DNA of 64,000 bases from Euonymus europaeus (taxonomy: Eukaryota > Streptophyta > Magnoliopsida > Celastrales > Celastraceae). The notes below the pieces were generated by a model. The model saw only the letters and a list, made by a program, of their open reading frames with translations. It did not search any database and was not told where the DNA came from. Each line of letters starts with the position of its first letter. Within the stretch, counting starts at the first letter, position 1. Positions 11,610 to 23,900 of the stretch are shown one piece after another. The translations under genes and the position numbers were made by a program. The stretch covers positions 4,042,501 through 4,106,500 of the forward strand of contig OY756965.1 in the NCBI GenBank assembly GCA_963580455.1. Direction: 5' to 3'.

Positions 11610-12582
11610 AGTCACTCTCAAAAATCATCCTGTTTTTCTTAGCCAATTTTTTTTAAAAAAATTCCTCAATTTGACATGATTAAGAAATCAAGTGTTAAAT
11701 CTCAAAACTCAAAAAAGATGTGTTCGGTGGTCAGGGGACAACTTGTGGAATGGGCTATTGCGTATGTGATTAAATATATCGGCTCCTCATTGTGAATACA
11801 AATAAATTTATTCTTAAAATAAATTAGTTTATAAAGTGCGAAATAAATTTGAGGTGTTTGGTAGAACTGAATAAATCATTATGTTATGTTATATTATATT
11901 TCTTTTTTTATAGTAAACTTTTATATATATATATTTATTATAAAATTTAATTTTTAATTAGTTTAAATTACATTTAATTTTTTATTTTTGCATTATAATT
12001 AAGAAATCACTTCCAAGCTTTAATAATCTAAAGAAAAAGACCCTCGATTTTTGCTTTATAATTGTCGTTCTTGAAGAGGAAGCAAAGAATCTCGAGATTG
12101 CCACTCCATTGCCATGTTTTTATTGAGGAATATTCTCATCTTTTGACCAGTTATGACTGACTAATTATACTTTCTTGTTTCACCTTGATCTTGCGATCTT
12201 AACTCCTTATAGGTGAATCTACATTAAATAAATTAATTTAAGATATTAAGCCGTTTTTGATAGTGAGTAAGTTACACGCTCATTTTACTCAGTTCACAAG
12301 CTTAAAACACTACATTATTAATTTTACAGTTTATACGTTATATAATTCGAGCTCTACCAAACACAAGCTTAATTACTAGACATAATATCAAGAAGGAAAA
12401 AAAGGGTAGAAAAAGTGAAAAATATGAGAAAAACAAGTCAAGAGAAGAAAACAAGACTACTTGTTTTTAATCAACAAAGAACACCATATATTTTTTTTGA
12501 ACAAGTGATATAAATCTAAACTTGAATTGTCAGATTTACACGCACATATTGTCAATCTCTCTCTCTAGTGGTTTGTGAATTG
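11610..12582. other. Gene-free AT-rich stretch
   Basis: No gene, RNA or repeat structure recognised. Long A/T runs and a (TA)n patch lie near 11920-11940. Confidence 0.4.
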
Positions 12583-12951
12583 CAATGGTGTAAAGTTAAT
12601 GGGCCAACAAAGTTAATGTGTTTTGCTGATGTGACTGTATTGAAAAATGTGTTTTGTTGATGTGGTTGTATTGAGATATGTATTTTGGTGATGTGGATGG
12701 TGATGTGGCTTGACCTTTTGTAATAAAGTGGGACCCAGCCTTGATTTTGGTGTAAATTTGATGGGGATAATATGAAGGATAGAAAAATAGTTGGGTTGGA
12801 TAATGGTTTTGCATTGGGAGATGTGTTTTGCTAATGTGGCAGTATTGGAATATGTGTTATGCTGATTTGAATGTATTGAGAGTTGTGTTTTTGTGAGATA
12901 GATATGGGACCCAAAAACAAAATTGTTGGCCCATTAAAAGTGCAACCATTG
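12583..12951. mobile_element. MITE of the same family as the 10.6-kb elements
   Basis: The inverted ends are CAATGGTGTAAAGTTAATGG (from 12583) and the reverse complement of CAATGGTTGCACTTTTAATG (to 12951), both continuing into GGCCAACAA. The interior has serial copies of a motif of about 30 bp (ATGTGTTTTGCTGATGTGACTG and variants). No clear target duplication. The small minus-strand reading frames across it are not genes. Confidence 0.6.
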
Positions 12952-14001
12952 TGGTTGATTGTTGGATATTGATATGGTATCAAATGGATGGATGCTAGAG
13001 AGGGACGTAGTGTAGATGGATTTCCATTGACTTGTCTCTTCAGGGTGGGAGTCTGATATCTTACTTGGGTGTCATTGGAGAAGAATATGAAGGTTCGATT
13101 GGACTGATTGGGTGCATTTATCCCTTTGCGTTGCATATTGTTGCATCAACTAAACATTGTTTTCTTTTTTGACCTTAAATTCATTTACCTCTACTCTACC
13201 ATTTTATCCATTGTATGTATGATCATGGCTCGACACAAGTTTAGGTTTTCTATCATTGGATGCGAAGGTATTGAGAAGGATTATTTTCTGGGCGATGATT
13301 CTTTTACAAGTAAATATAAAACAATTCGAATGCAATTCAATTGAAGGTGTGAACATAATCACTAACCTCTGCGTAATTGATACATCACTATTGATGAAAT
13401 CTGTCTCTGTAAAATAAGAGGAAAAATTGGTAAATAGTGGTAAAAAATGAACGTTGGAGAATAGAGAATAAAATAATCTTCAAATAACATTAGTTACTTA
13501 TATTTTATTGGCATGTTTCTAGAGGACTATACTCATATCTGTACGGTGTAACTTGTATTGATTTGTTTTAATACAAATTATCTTATTCTCATACGAGAAA
13601 AATAATTTCAATTTCTCTTTAAAATTAGTTTCATTTTATTTAGTTATTCTCTAATATTTTAATCGCTATATTTATTTTGTGTCAAACTGTATAGATTCGA
13701 GAGGTCTCCGTGTGAGCAATATCCTAGTGGTCACGAGTTGAGCTACTCAAATTACTCTATCGTCGGGTGATAAGCATCGTTCATGTTAACCTAGAGAATC
13801 AAACTGTCAGGTCTCTCATTAGTAAAAGGAAAAGAGTATTGACATTCAAGTTGGAAAGCAACAACCAACGACATTTTCATTATATTTATGTTCTATTTCT
13901 ATTTCCTACGCAGAACAAAAGTCCGTACACTTTAATTTTTTGGGCCTGCCATAACCATCTAAATCAAGAGCCCAATAAGGCAATATCACAATCAAAGCCC
14001 A
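12952..14001. other. Gene-free stretch downstream of the glucanase gene
   Basis: No gene recognised. The last part probably holds the 3' untranslated region of the minus-strand GH17 gene. Confidence 0.4.
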
Positions 14002-15134
14002 TTAATTGAAATTCAGGTTATATATTTTGAGCCCATCAAGCCCAAATATTCCAAAATTCTTCTCGTATTCCTCCCCAATCTTCCCGTTCTCGTTAAAGAG
14101 ATCAAACAAGTAAACCTCCACTCCGACCGCCGGCCTCTTCGGAGTCCCGAAGTTCTCCGCCGCGCGTCTCACAACATTCTCATTGTACGCCAACGCATTA
14201 CCTACGCTCGCCGCCGCGCCACCAGCCGTCGGCCACCCTGTTTCGGTCACTACAACTGGGATTTCTGGAAACCCCTCTTTCTCCAGCGCATACACAAACG
14301 CATCGACACTCGCATCGAATAGATTATCGTACATCAATGCACCGTCTTGGACGGAAGTTCTGCTGCCAAACAAGGCATAATCAGCTGCTATGTATGGTGA
14401 CTCTTTTAAATAGCTAATGTAAGGATACAAATTAACCATGAATTTCGATCTACTTTCCCGTAGAAACTGTAGTAGAGGAATCAGCGTAGGTTTAATTGAA
14501 GGATCAAACGTCGCAGAGGACGGAGGATAAGAAGTAACGACGACGGACGCTGCTTGCGGTGATGATAATTTGATTGTGTTTGCCAAATTCAGAATTAACA
14601 GAGCTTGGTAGAGATTTTTAATGGCAGGAAGTAGGTGAGGAGTGTAGACGAGATCTCTGAGGAAGATTTCGTTTCCAACAGCGATGTAGCGGATTTGATT
14701 GGCAGGAATGTGAAAGAATATATTCGATTGGAGCCATTCAATGGAGGTAGTTGGGGTTCCGGAGGCTAGGGCTGGGAGGACATCGTTTGGTATGCCGATT
14801 GTGAGGCTGATTCCGGTACCTGCAAAGGACTGTAAAGTGTTTCCGTCAATGTCGAATATACGAACGTTCGAGATGGCATTGGATTGGAGGATGGATACGA
14901 CGTTGGGTGGTGGTGGGAGGTTGTTGGCAACGCGGCCGTAACATATTCCAACAGGTGCGCCATCTGCAGTAAGAAATAGTTGTTACTTTAATTATTATGC
15001 ATTGTAGTTTTAAGATACATATATATGTGTGAATGAAACAGTACTGTAATATTTTTGGAACCTGTGGATGGGCAAAGAAGGGAGAGGAGGTAGCACAGTG
15101 GATAGAGGAAGTGGTAATGAGTTCTGCTTTGCAT
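14002..15134 (-). CDS. Glycoside hydrolase family 17, beta-1,3-glucanase
   Basis: Two exons (15062-15134 and 14002-14963) joined by a 98-bp GT-AG intron just after the signal peptide, a usual position for plant GH17 genes. The product is 344 aa. Residues 1-24 form a secretion signal (MQSRTHYHFLYPLCYLLSLL...). The mature enzyme opens with GICYGRVANNLPPP. The proton-donor Glu lies in AVGNE (Glu123) and the nucleophile Glu in VTETGWP (Glu265). It ends NFGIFGLDG...YNLNF without a CBM43 domain or an evident GPI tail. The family hydrolyses internal 1,3-beta-D-glucan links in callose or fungal walls, in the apoplast. The exact isoform and role (defence, callose turnover or development) cannot be told. 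No break was found. Confidence 0.93.
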
Positions 15135-15880
15135 TTTAGTGTTTTGAACTTGATTTTGAGTTCAAAAAGCTATTTAGGACTCTAGTTTTTGATAGATTTA
15201 TCAGTGAAATGGGAAGGTATAAAGTAGAAATAATTGGTTTGTCCCTTTTAGGTTTGAATATGGTTTGAAGTTGGAAGATTGTTGGGGTTCTTAGAATGAG
15301 GTTGGTCAATTAGTCCACTGGCCATAGATGTCTTAAAAGAAGGTAAAGGAAAAGTAATCTGCTGGTCTTATTTTGGTTTAAGCTTTAACAGATCCACACC
15401 ACCCAAGAAATTATGGTCAACATATCTGAGATAACTCCTATCTATCATGTGCCAATGAACCACGTTAAGCATCTACTTTGTGTCTACAAGTCTTCTACAT
15501 ATAGTCCACAAACAATCATTGTGTGAATTGTGAACTATATTATATAAAAATTGGGTACGGGATACGCCATCTTAATATGAGCCTAGGATTATTATATAAA
15601 AATATTAATGTTATGTTATGTTCAATGTAATTTTGTAGGAATTTTCTTATATTTGATACATTTTTTTTTATCAAATGAAGTTTAGTAATGTTATCAAGTA
15701 ACTTGAAATAGTTTGCTATATACAGAAGTATTGGGACAAAGGCAAAAAATTGTCAAAAACAAAGTGTCTAAATTTTGTTTGGAGGATCCGACACGGATCC
15801 TATACCCATACCAATGTTGTGTAATGTCGGCATGGGTATGGCGGGGTATATTGAAGAGTCTGGGTATCATAGAAGATAGA
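15135..15880. other. Upstream region of the glucanase gene
   Basis: Promoter-side DNA of the minus-strand GH17 gene. No TATA box could be assigned with confidence, and no other gene is seen. Confidence 0.4.
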
Positions 15881-15884
15881 TATA

Positions 15885-17070
15885 TATATGGTCGATATAA
15901 AATATCGCAAGTAAACCTGCAATATCAAATACTGACGGGTCTTACCCAATCGCAAGTGTACGTGTCGAAGGACAGTATAAAAGAGAGTGGGGTCGAATCC
16001 ACATGGACTGTATCAATCACCAAACAAACAAAATAGCAATAATAATGTAGAAAATTCAGTTTGCAATAAATAATTAAATTATGCTAAAATTGGATTAATA
16101 AATATACGGAGGAGATCTAGCTTGGGTTGGTGTTGTTCTTCTACTGTCACTCAATCACACAACTTAATATGCAATCACACAATTTAAAGGTTTACCGTTG
16201 TCAATTAGAAGACCTTGGTCCGACTCTCCTAATTATGACTTCCCTAAGCAACGAATTTGGCTTTGGTTCAGCCCAAAATCTTTTCTTACCGTAGGGGTCT
16301 TGGTTGGTGTACCCTAAGATTTCCCTAAGACAAGCATATGAACGAGAAAGTCGACAATCGCACAACCTCAAGCGTTGGTGTACCACCTAATCAATTGTGT
16401 TCACAATTCCCAAATCTGGATCCTATGCAGATTCTTGTTACTTCGTCAAACACCGGGTATGGGTCAGCCGAATGTGCTTAACTAACAATTCTTATCATCA
16501 TGATGTTGATCAGGCAAACACAATAATAAGAAATCAACATTAAATTCAGAGAATCAATGAATTAAACCTGGTGTAATTGTCAATCAGATTGTGCAACGAG
16601 TTGTGGTAGAAGAAACTAACCAAACCAAACTAAATAGAAATTTAGTTACACATGTTCATGATTGAATTGCATAAATAAACCAGAATTTTCAGTTGGGGAA
16701 GAAGAATTGCTCAATTGGAATGACTCTTCTCTTCCTTTTGCTGCCTCCTCCTTCTTCTGTAGTGCTGCGGCGTCCAATTCTGATTTCTGGCCGAGTTTTT
16801 AGTATTTAAAACCCTACTTGCCACATCAGCCCTTAAAATTACGTCACTGGCCCGCTTAAATCCGCGGCCGCAAATAGGTCGCACTTTGGCTGCAATGTGT
16901 TCACAATCAGGTTGCACTGTTTGCCCAGAAAGCTCTTTAAATCACCCATATTTCAGCCAGCTATCACCTGCTCAATAAAATACCAATTAAGTAGTAATTG
17001 GACTTAAAATATCATAATTAATATCCCTAAAGATCAGAAATACAGGTGCATTTTTGCACCTATCAATATA
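15885..17070. repeat. Unclassified interspersed repeat of about 1.2 kb
   Basis: It begins with TACCCAATCGCAAGTGTACG and GGGGTCGAATCCACATGG, a phrase I associate with a common dispersed plant repeat. It ends near GGTGCATTTTTGCACCTATC, a short hairpin. No protein domain, long terminal repeat or clear inverted end was seen. The call rests on resemblance, and the limits are approximate. Confidence 0.35.
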
Positions 17071-18375
17071 CACATACATCATGAGACAAACAAAATGCAA
17101 CCATAATGATTCGATTCCACTAGTTGTCACTTGGTTATTAATGTTATGTTAGAGCATAAAGTTATGACAAAAATTTCTTATATAAAAAACTCAGATTTAT
17201 AGCAAAAGAGAGTGATTTTCCCATTCTATATAGAGGAACTACTAACTCCACTTTAGGCAGAGCAACACGTTTTGGTAAGAGCATCTCTTGGTTCCTACAA
17301 GCTGTCTGAATTCTGATTGCAGTTTTTAGGATCTAATGCGAGTTGTCTTACAAAGCACTTGATTAGTGACTTAGTGCTATTGATTAGAAATTTAGAATAT
17401 ATGTAATTGTACCAATCATCGAAAGACAAACAGCCACTAGCATAACCCATGCTTGCTAGAATAATACATCTTTCTTTGGTAAAGAAAAGAATATAGAGGA
17501 CAATCATAGGATGATCCTATTAATCAGATAAGCCTCGGCGATGAAGAAAAAGAACGCAAATCCCAACTATAATGTATGTTTCTATCATGAGCCTAAGGTT
17601 TTGAGGGTTTAAGTTGGTATTTACTATTTAGCTTGAAAACTTTGTGGTAGTGGTAAAATGAACTATTTGTGATTATCGGTTTGGAAGTGTGGTGGTTTGT
17701 CACGAGCCCAAGGTCTAAGGCTTGGCTTCTTTTTTTCCAAATTACTTGTAGTTTTTCTGTCTCATCATATATTCGCACATTAAATATAGTTGGTCCAAAT
17801 TCGATTAGCTTCAAAGCTGAGAAAGTTTGAGGGCAGTTAAAAAGTCCGTTGATTCTGTTCCTAATGATGACTTGCAGTCCAAAAGAGCAATAGCACCTGA
17901 TAAGTGCTGGCCCAGACTTGGTATTCATGGCTTGCACCAAAGATGGTTCCGGTTCAATCATTGAAAGGAAGTGACTGAGTATAAACACAGATTAGATCTT
18001 TTGGTTGGCCCGAGGTTCTAATATTTGCCTGTCCAAAATCTTACTTTCTCCCCTTACAAAGTAAGTGCTATGGCCTTAGTGCCCTTCTGTAGTAAAGAAC
18101 ACACAGAATATCTTTAGTCGTCTCTCTTTATTAAAGAAAAGTTCCTTCTTTTATTAAACCCAATAAGCTTGAACCTTCAATAGACTCTATTATACATAAG
18201 TACATAACCCAAACCCATCTTCACAGGCAATTATATTGTTCTTATTGTTCTTACTTAATTCATGACTCCATCTTGAGTCTCTCCCTTTTTTTGCACTCAA
18301 AGAACAAGAAAGTTGCATACTCAGTACTAATAACCAAATCCCCCATCTCTTGTCTCAAACCCAAAATACCAAAAC
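17071..18375. other. Gene-free stretch
   Basis: A 131-codon frame on the minus strand (17593-17988) has no recognisable domain and is probably chance. The last 150-200 bases should hold the promoter and leader of the following plus-strand gene. Confidence 0.4.
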
Positions 18376-18924
18376 ATGTCATCAGTAACCCAACAGCCTT
18401 TTATGCCTTCACAATCACAACAGCCAGTTGTTATTTACCCAAGCACAGAGCCGCCGCCTTCTGGTTCTTCGTCACAGTCGAACGGATCATTCGGGACGGT
18501 GTTCATGGTTCTGGCTGTGATTGTTGTTATTTCTGTGATTGTTTGCTGCCTTGAAAGGTTATGTAAAAAGAAGAAAAAAAACAAGACCAAACCAAAACAG
18601 AATCACAAGGTGCGTTCCAAGGAAAGAGAATTTGAATTCCATCCTAAAGAAAGGGGTTTGGAATTCGGGTTTGAAAATGGGATTCCAATGGGCAGACCAG
18701 TGCCGTCTAGTCATGGTGATTTGAAAGGTTTCAAGCCATCTGAATTCCATCCTAAAGAAAGGGACTTGGAATTCGGGTTCGGAAATGGGATTCCAATGGG
18801 AAGACCAGTTCCGCCTAGCCATGGTGATCTGAAAGGGTTCAAGCCATCTGAAAATGGTCATCTTAGAGGGGAACGACTTAGGCCTATGGATCGTGAGCCT
18901 AAAGCAGGTCCCATGAAGTCATAG
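18376..18924 (+). CDS. Small single-pass membrane protein with tandem repeats
   Basis: A single-exon frame of 182 aa starting at ATG (MSSVTQQPFM). The N-terminal part is rich in Ser, Pro and Gln (1-38). One hydrophobic helix follows (about 39-59, TVFMVLAVIVVISVIV with a Cys pair at its end), then a Lys-rich stop-transfer stretch. The C-terminal tail is basic and hydrophilic. It contains two nearly identical 36-residue repeats (87-122 and 123-158: EFHPKER.LEFGF.NGIP...), encoded by an in-frame 108-bp tandem duplication (18634-18741 and 18742-18849). I do not recognise the family. The topology suggests a short outer N-terminus and a cytosolic tail, but this is inference. The composition and the clean repeat argue for a real gene. 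Confidence 0.7.
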   Translation: MSSVTQQPFMPSQSQQPVVIYPSTEPPPSGSSSQSNGSFGTVFMVLAVIVVISVIVCCLERLCKKKKKNKTKPKQNHKVRSKEREFEFHPKERGLEFGFENGIPMGRPVPSSHGDLKGFKPSEFHPKERDLEFGFGNGIPMGRPVPPSHGDLKGFKPSENGHLRGERLRPMDREPKAGPMKS

Positions 18925-19391
18925 AGTGTTTAACTCTTCTTATATGCTCATATTAAAATCATTCTGATTTTATGTTATTTGTTTTGTTTCTTTCTAGTTT
19001 TAGGTTGTCACTAGTAGTTTCTAATATGTAAAACAAATTGATGGTTTTGGAATGAATAGTAGCTTTTATCATATAATTTGACTTATTATAGATCAATCTA
19101 TTGACCAGACAAATTATGGCATCTCTAACACAAAGACAAATCCTACATTCTTCCTTACAAAGTGCTCATAGGTTGTAAGATTATAGTTATGATAATTATG
19201 AATTACATATTGTCTGTTCCCTTGTCAAATTATGATATGGATTCTATATTTTCAAATTCAAGATCATAAAATCATAGAGTTAATTACAACTCTGTGAAGG
19301 GCTCATAGAAAAAAAGAAACTGGTTCTTTGCAGAGTGATACTGGATTGAGCCTCAAACATCAGCTTGATCTGTTGCATTTAGAGGCTCTGA
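18925..19391. other. Gene-free stretch
   Basis: It contains the 3' untranslated region of the preceding gene (AT-rich, near 18925-19050). Nothing else recognised. Confidence 0.4.
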
Positions 19392-19890
19392 AGATCTTTT
19401 ACACCTCTTAAACCAATCCCTCATCCCCTTAGTCTGGAAGGATCATCGAGCAGTTCCGATACTTCATACGAGCATCCATCACTGGATTTAGGTTCGGGAT
19501 ACTTTTCTGCAGATCAGCCAGTGAAACAGTCAACTGGCAAATCCTATGGCACTAGAAAACGAAAATTTGGAGGTCAAATTCCATATAGAAAATGCAATTT
19601 ATGGTAATAATATTCCTTCGTTTTCTTTATGTGATGGAATTTTTTAGATGGATAAAACTTCTATTCTTGGAGATGTAATTGAATATATAAAAGAGTTGCA
19701 GAAACTTAAGGAAGAGCTGAGGGAACCTGAAGATGAAGAAGAATGCCAAAAGGATAGTTCACATTTGAAGACTTTGAAGCTAGTTGGCGTGCGTGAGTTC
19801 ACCCGATGCTTGCCTCCAATTGAGCACAGCCAAGGTTTCTCTGCATCTACGCGTGTAAAAAAACGAATCAGACTGAATAACAAACGGTAA
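19392..19890 (+). pseudogene. bHLH transcription factor remnant
   Basis: The segment from 19648 follows a TTTTTTAG acceptor and encodes MDKTSILGDVIEYIKELQ. This is the second helix of a plant bHLH domain at the position where such genes usually have an intron. An open stretch upstream (19392-19603) encodes a Ser-rich, Lys/Arg-rich segment that ends before a GTAATA donor-like site. The basic region and first helix are missing. Joining the two pieces at these sites would create a stop. It is therefore a fragment, not a working DNA-binding protein. The family call for the second half is fairly firm; the first half is uncertain. Confidence 0.5.
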
Positions 19891-20069
19891 ATCGAACCAG
19901 TTCGATTAACAAACTGCAAATCGAACCGAAAAAATATGTTTATCGATTTATGGTTTAGGATTTACATGTTTTCCGGTTTACCGGTTTCCGTTCGATCTGG
20001 AAAAATTTAGTTCAGTGTCAAACTGAAAAACCAAACCTTTTAAAAGTAATTTTTTAATAGGTTCATTTT

Positions 20070-20070
<1 letters not shown>

Positions 20071-20105
<35 letters not shown>
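20071..20105. repeat. Compound (TA)n(CA)n microsatellite
   Basis: About ten TA units pass directly into about eight AC units. Confidence 0.9.
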
Positions 20106-20489
20106 AAAGAGAGAAGGCAATTGAGAAGTTTTTGTGGTTTCGGCAGGAAAAAAAGGGTCATAAGTGAGATGGTTGGTGGTTTGTGCAGCTCACACTATTT
20201 TCACTTTGTCTTACATATAAATCATATTTGTCTTCTGAGGAACCAGTTTTTTACTATTGTCTTGTATTTCTCTACTCTCACTTCTCAAAGGAACAGAGTA
20301 AACCAAGCTTGTTATCATACCTTGTTGAACCTATTTCCTATATATTCTCATCTTAATTCTGATTACAAGCCAGGCACTTCACTCTCACAATTAATTAACT
20401 CTTTCATAATTCGTAGGGTAAACACCTTTACAACAGTTATAGGTCTTACATTGGGTTGTTCATTGGTGGTATTAGTTGCCATTGCTCTT

Positions 20490-20640
20490 GATTGAAAAAA
20501 GTAAAAAGGAAAAAACACCCGCACACGAGACTCCCGCAGTGGATGGGATCGGGGACAGACAACAAGTATTGTCTGCAGACCTTACCACCATATAATATGT
20601 GGGGACTGCCTTGCTTCCGCATCAATAAAATATGATCTTT
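20490..20640 (-). mobile_element. SINE-like fragment
   Basis: On the minus strand it reads GGTAAGGTCTGCAGACAATA, then CCCCGATCCCATCCACTGCG, then GGGAGTCTCGTGTGCGGGTG and a T run. This order resembles the 3' half of Au-type plant SINEs (GGTAAGGCTGCGTAC, CCCC..., GGGAGC.TCGTGCA, TTTT). The tRNA-like head is not intact. Family assignment is from memory of the motif order. Confidence 0.45.
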
Positions 20641-20916
20641 GATATTAAGGTAACAATAAACTATAGTAGTAAAAATAAAATTGTAGTGTAAAACTCTCAC
20701 TTTACAAGTTTCTTCTGTAGCCAGTGTCGCTCATTTGAGGGAAAAAGAATGCATCTTTAGATCAGAAAGAAGGAAAAAAGAATGATTCACACGATATTTG
20801 GCCAGAGAAAGTTGAGGCATTTCTTCACATATGGTTTCTTCTGCTGTTCTGCAGCCTTCTTGTGCAAGAAAAGATTAAAACAAATCTATCCAGAGATCAT
20901 CCTATGTAAGTCACTT

Positions 20917-23900
20917 TCAGACAAATTGATGGCTGTCGTAGTTGCTTTGGGACCCACTATATCTCTGAGCATGACTGCCAGGGTTTATTGGTCGAGTTTC
21001 TGACCAACCACCAGTGTGCTCAGAAGTATTCTCAGACTTCCATGACAATGGTGGTCCATGAGATACTTCTTTCGATGTATAGTCTCCACTGTATGCGCTA
21101 TAATCGGTGCTGTCATCACCGCCAAGTGCCATCCTTCTGAATTTCATGATTTCTTGATTGTACTGCCCGGAATCATACACCGTGCTCTGACCATATTTCA
21201 CCCCATTAGTGAGATCAGAAATTTCTCCTTCAATGTCCAATGCCCTAACAACCTGGGAGAAGGAGATAGTAGAAGTCAGTTCAAAGCTCGAACTCGCGTA
21301 AAACAAATATAGTTTTGATGATTCATTGGCAATTCGATTGCTTTCATTCTCTCTCTCGTTAACCAAACAAGACGAGTTCGAAAAGAGATTAATAACTGCA
21401 GTTTATGAATTTCACCTGCACCATGCGTGGCCGTTTTGGAGCTGAATGGCGAACGCAGGCAGCTGCAGTCTCTATCATTCTCAACATTTCACTCTGAACA
21501 TAACGTTTTTCAAGCCGTGGATCAACAAGCTCACTGGGATCACCAGTTTCAAGGGCATGCATGAGGACGGGACGAGCCTACCAGAAGATGAAAAACGTCA
21601 TTAAGACGGGACAGCTGGTAAAAAAATATAAGATATACTTCTTGGCAAAATCAACTCTCGTGATGAACATGGTCGTGGACCGACAAAGTTGCCACCTCCA
21701 GATAGTGAATATAATTGAAGTTGAAGAATAAAATCATCAACACAGCTATGTATAGGGTGAGATAGTGATTGAAGGAGGAATTGTTTCATTAGTCATACCC
21801 ATTCAACTAAACTCTCGTCTCCTAAAGGCTGAGTCGGATCAACTGGCTTGCGCCCTGTTATAAGCTCTAGAAGCACAACCCCAAAAGAAAAGACATCAGA
21901 TCTATCCGTTAATTTTCCACTTGATGCATATTCTGGTGCAAGGTACCTGAAAGCAAATTGAACACTACTATGAATAAATTCCCAAGCAAATTAATCTTGA
22001 GTTTAGCATTGAGTCTTCAGTGAAATTAAGATACTAATCTGTATAGGTTGGATGACACCAATTATATAACCTAAGTTGTAACTGTCCCTTGCATTGCAAT
22101 ATATATTGTCCCGTTCGTATTCATCATTTTACGCAACTTTTTTCACAAGAATCGAAGAGAAAACAAATAGAAACGTAATAGAAGCATCAAATCAACAATT
22201 AAGCTAAGCTAGAAAAATCAAACATACCCAAACGTTCCCATCACCCGGGTTGATACATGGGTCTGAGTAGTGTCATTTAGTCTGGCAAGTCCGAAGTCAG
22301 CAACCTGCAGAATCACCTCAAAAATTAGAATACATGATTTCAGAATTAAGGTACCTATCTTGAGAATCATGGAAATGGGATAAAATAGATAAATCCGAGA
22401 GTGGCAACTTGCCTGTGCTTCAAAATTATCTTCTAACAGAATGTTTGCCGACTTGATGTCTCTGTGAATGATTTTTGGGTGACCTACAAATATTTTCATA
22501 ACAAGAAACTATTTGTTTCAAATAAGTATTAATTATCGAACTAGCATATAAATTGGGACAAAAATGCAGAGAAGATTAATGTCAATACTTTATTTGCTAT
22601 ATCAGACGCATCACCAGTATGATCAAGTATATCAAATATCTTACTTCTTATTACATTCTAAACAGCTTAGTAGTTGAATTTAGATTTTGAAGTCCGTCCA
22701 TTTATACAGTTTCCAAATCCTGGCACTCTCCTAGAGTAAATGACCTATCACCATTAATTTTCGCTTCTTAAAGGGCAACATGCAGCACCATGAAATGAAA
22801 ATGTGCTTAGTTTAAAGTGACAGCATGCACAACAGCTATAGATGGCTTCTTCATTCTTTTCAAAAAGAATGGAAAACAACACACACACAATATATATATA
22901 TATATATATAAGGAAACTGCTAGAATAGATACATACAATCTTCATGAAGGTATGCCAAGCCCTTTGCAGATCCTACAGCAATCTTGACTCTTTTAGGCCA
23001 ATCCAACACTGGGAGTCCTTTAGCTGTTGAAAGCTTCAGCATCAAGACCAGTTCAACATATGGAAATTAATTTTTTTGACAGGGGAATAAATCCATCATA
23101 CCGTGTAAATGATGCTCAAGAGTGTTATTTGGAACAAATTCATAGATAAGCAAGCGATGGTTCTCAGCGATGCAATATCCCACCAAAGATACTAAATGTC
23201 GATGATGCACGCGACTGATTATATCTACTTCGGCCCGGAACTCGCGCTCACCCTGCCCACTACCTGCCTTGAGCTGCTTCACAGCAACCACTTTCCCATC
23301 TGACATCCACCCCTTAAAAACACATCCAAACCCACCCTCACCGATAATGTTTTGACGAGAAAATCCATTAGTTATTTCCAACAGCTCTTCATAGCTGAAA
23401 TTTGCTTTATTACTGAAAACACCACCAGAATCCGGTCGTTCTCCTTGATACGTGCTGTTTCTTTGACTCCCAAAGCTATTTCCAGTAGTAGAAGGTGGTC
23501 CTTGCGAATAATAGTAGGGATCTGCAGGTCCAGAATGCCCCATGGTGTGTGGCTGTCCATAGTAGTATCCATCTGCATTAGGAAAATAAAAAGACTCAGC
23601 TAAAACTGCAAAAAATACAAGTGATGAGAATCTCATAACAACCAAAACTCTAACCTGCTTTCCCAGTAAAGGTAGGGGGTGGCATGTAGGGGGAGATATA
23701 GGCTTTCCGTTTATTCTTTCTCCGTGACACAACAAGGAAGATGGCAATCAATGCAATGATAAAGACACTTGCCACTGTGGCGCCAACCACAATACCTTCA
23801 TTCTTGCCCCCATTGGAATCCTTCGGTGGGCTCGAGCCACGCGAATCAGAGTTGCCTGTTTTAGAGGTGGAGGAACCAGGGGATGAAGAATTGGGTGATC

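Noticed and set aside
17593..17988. 131-codon open frame on the minus strand
   Set aside because: No domain, no start context or partner exons, and composition like AT-rich non-coding DNA. Probably chance.
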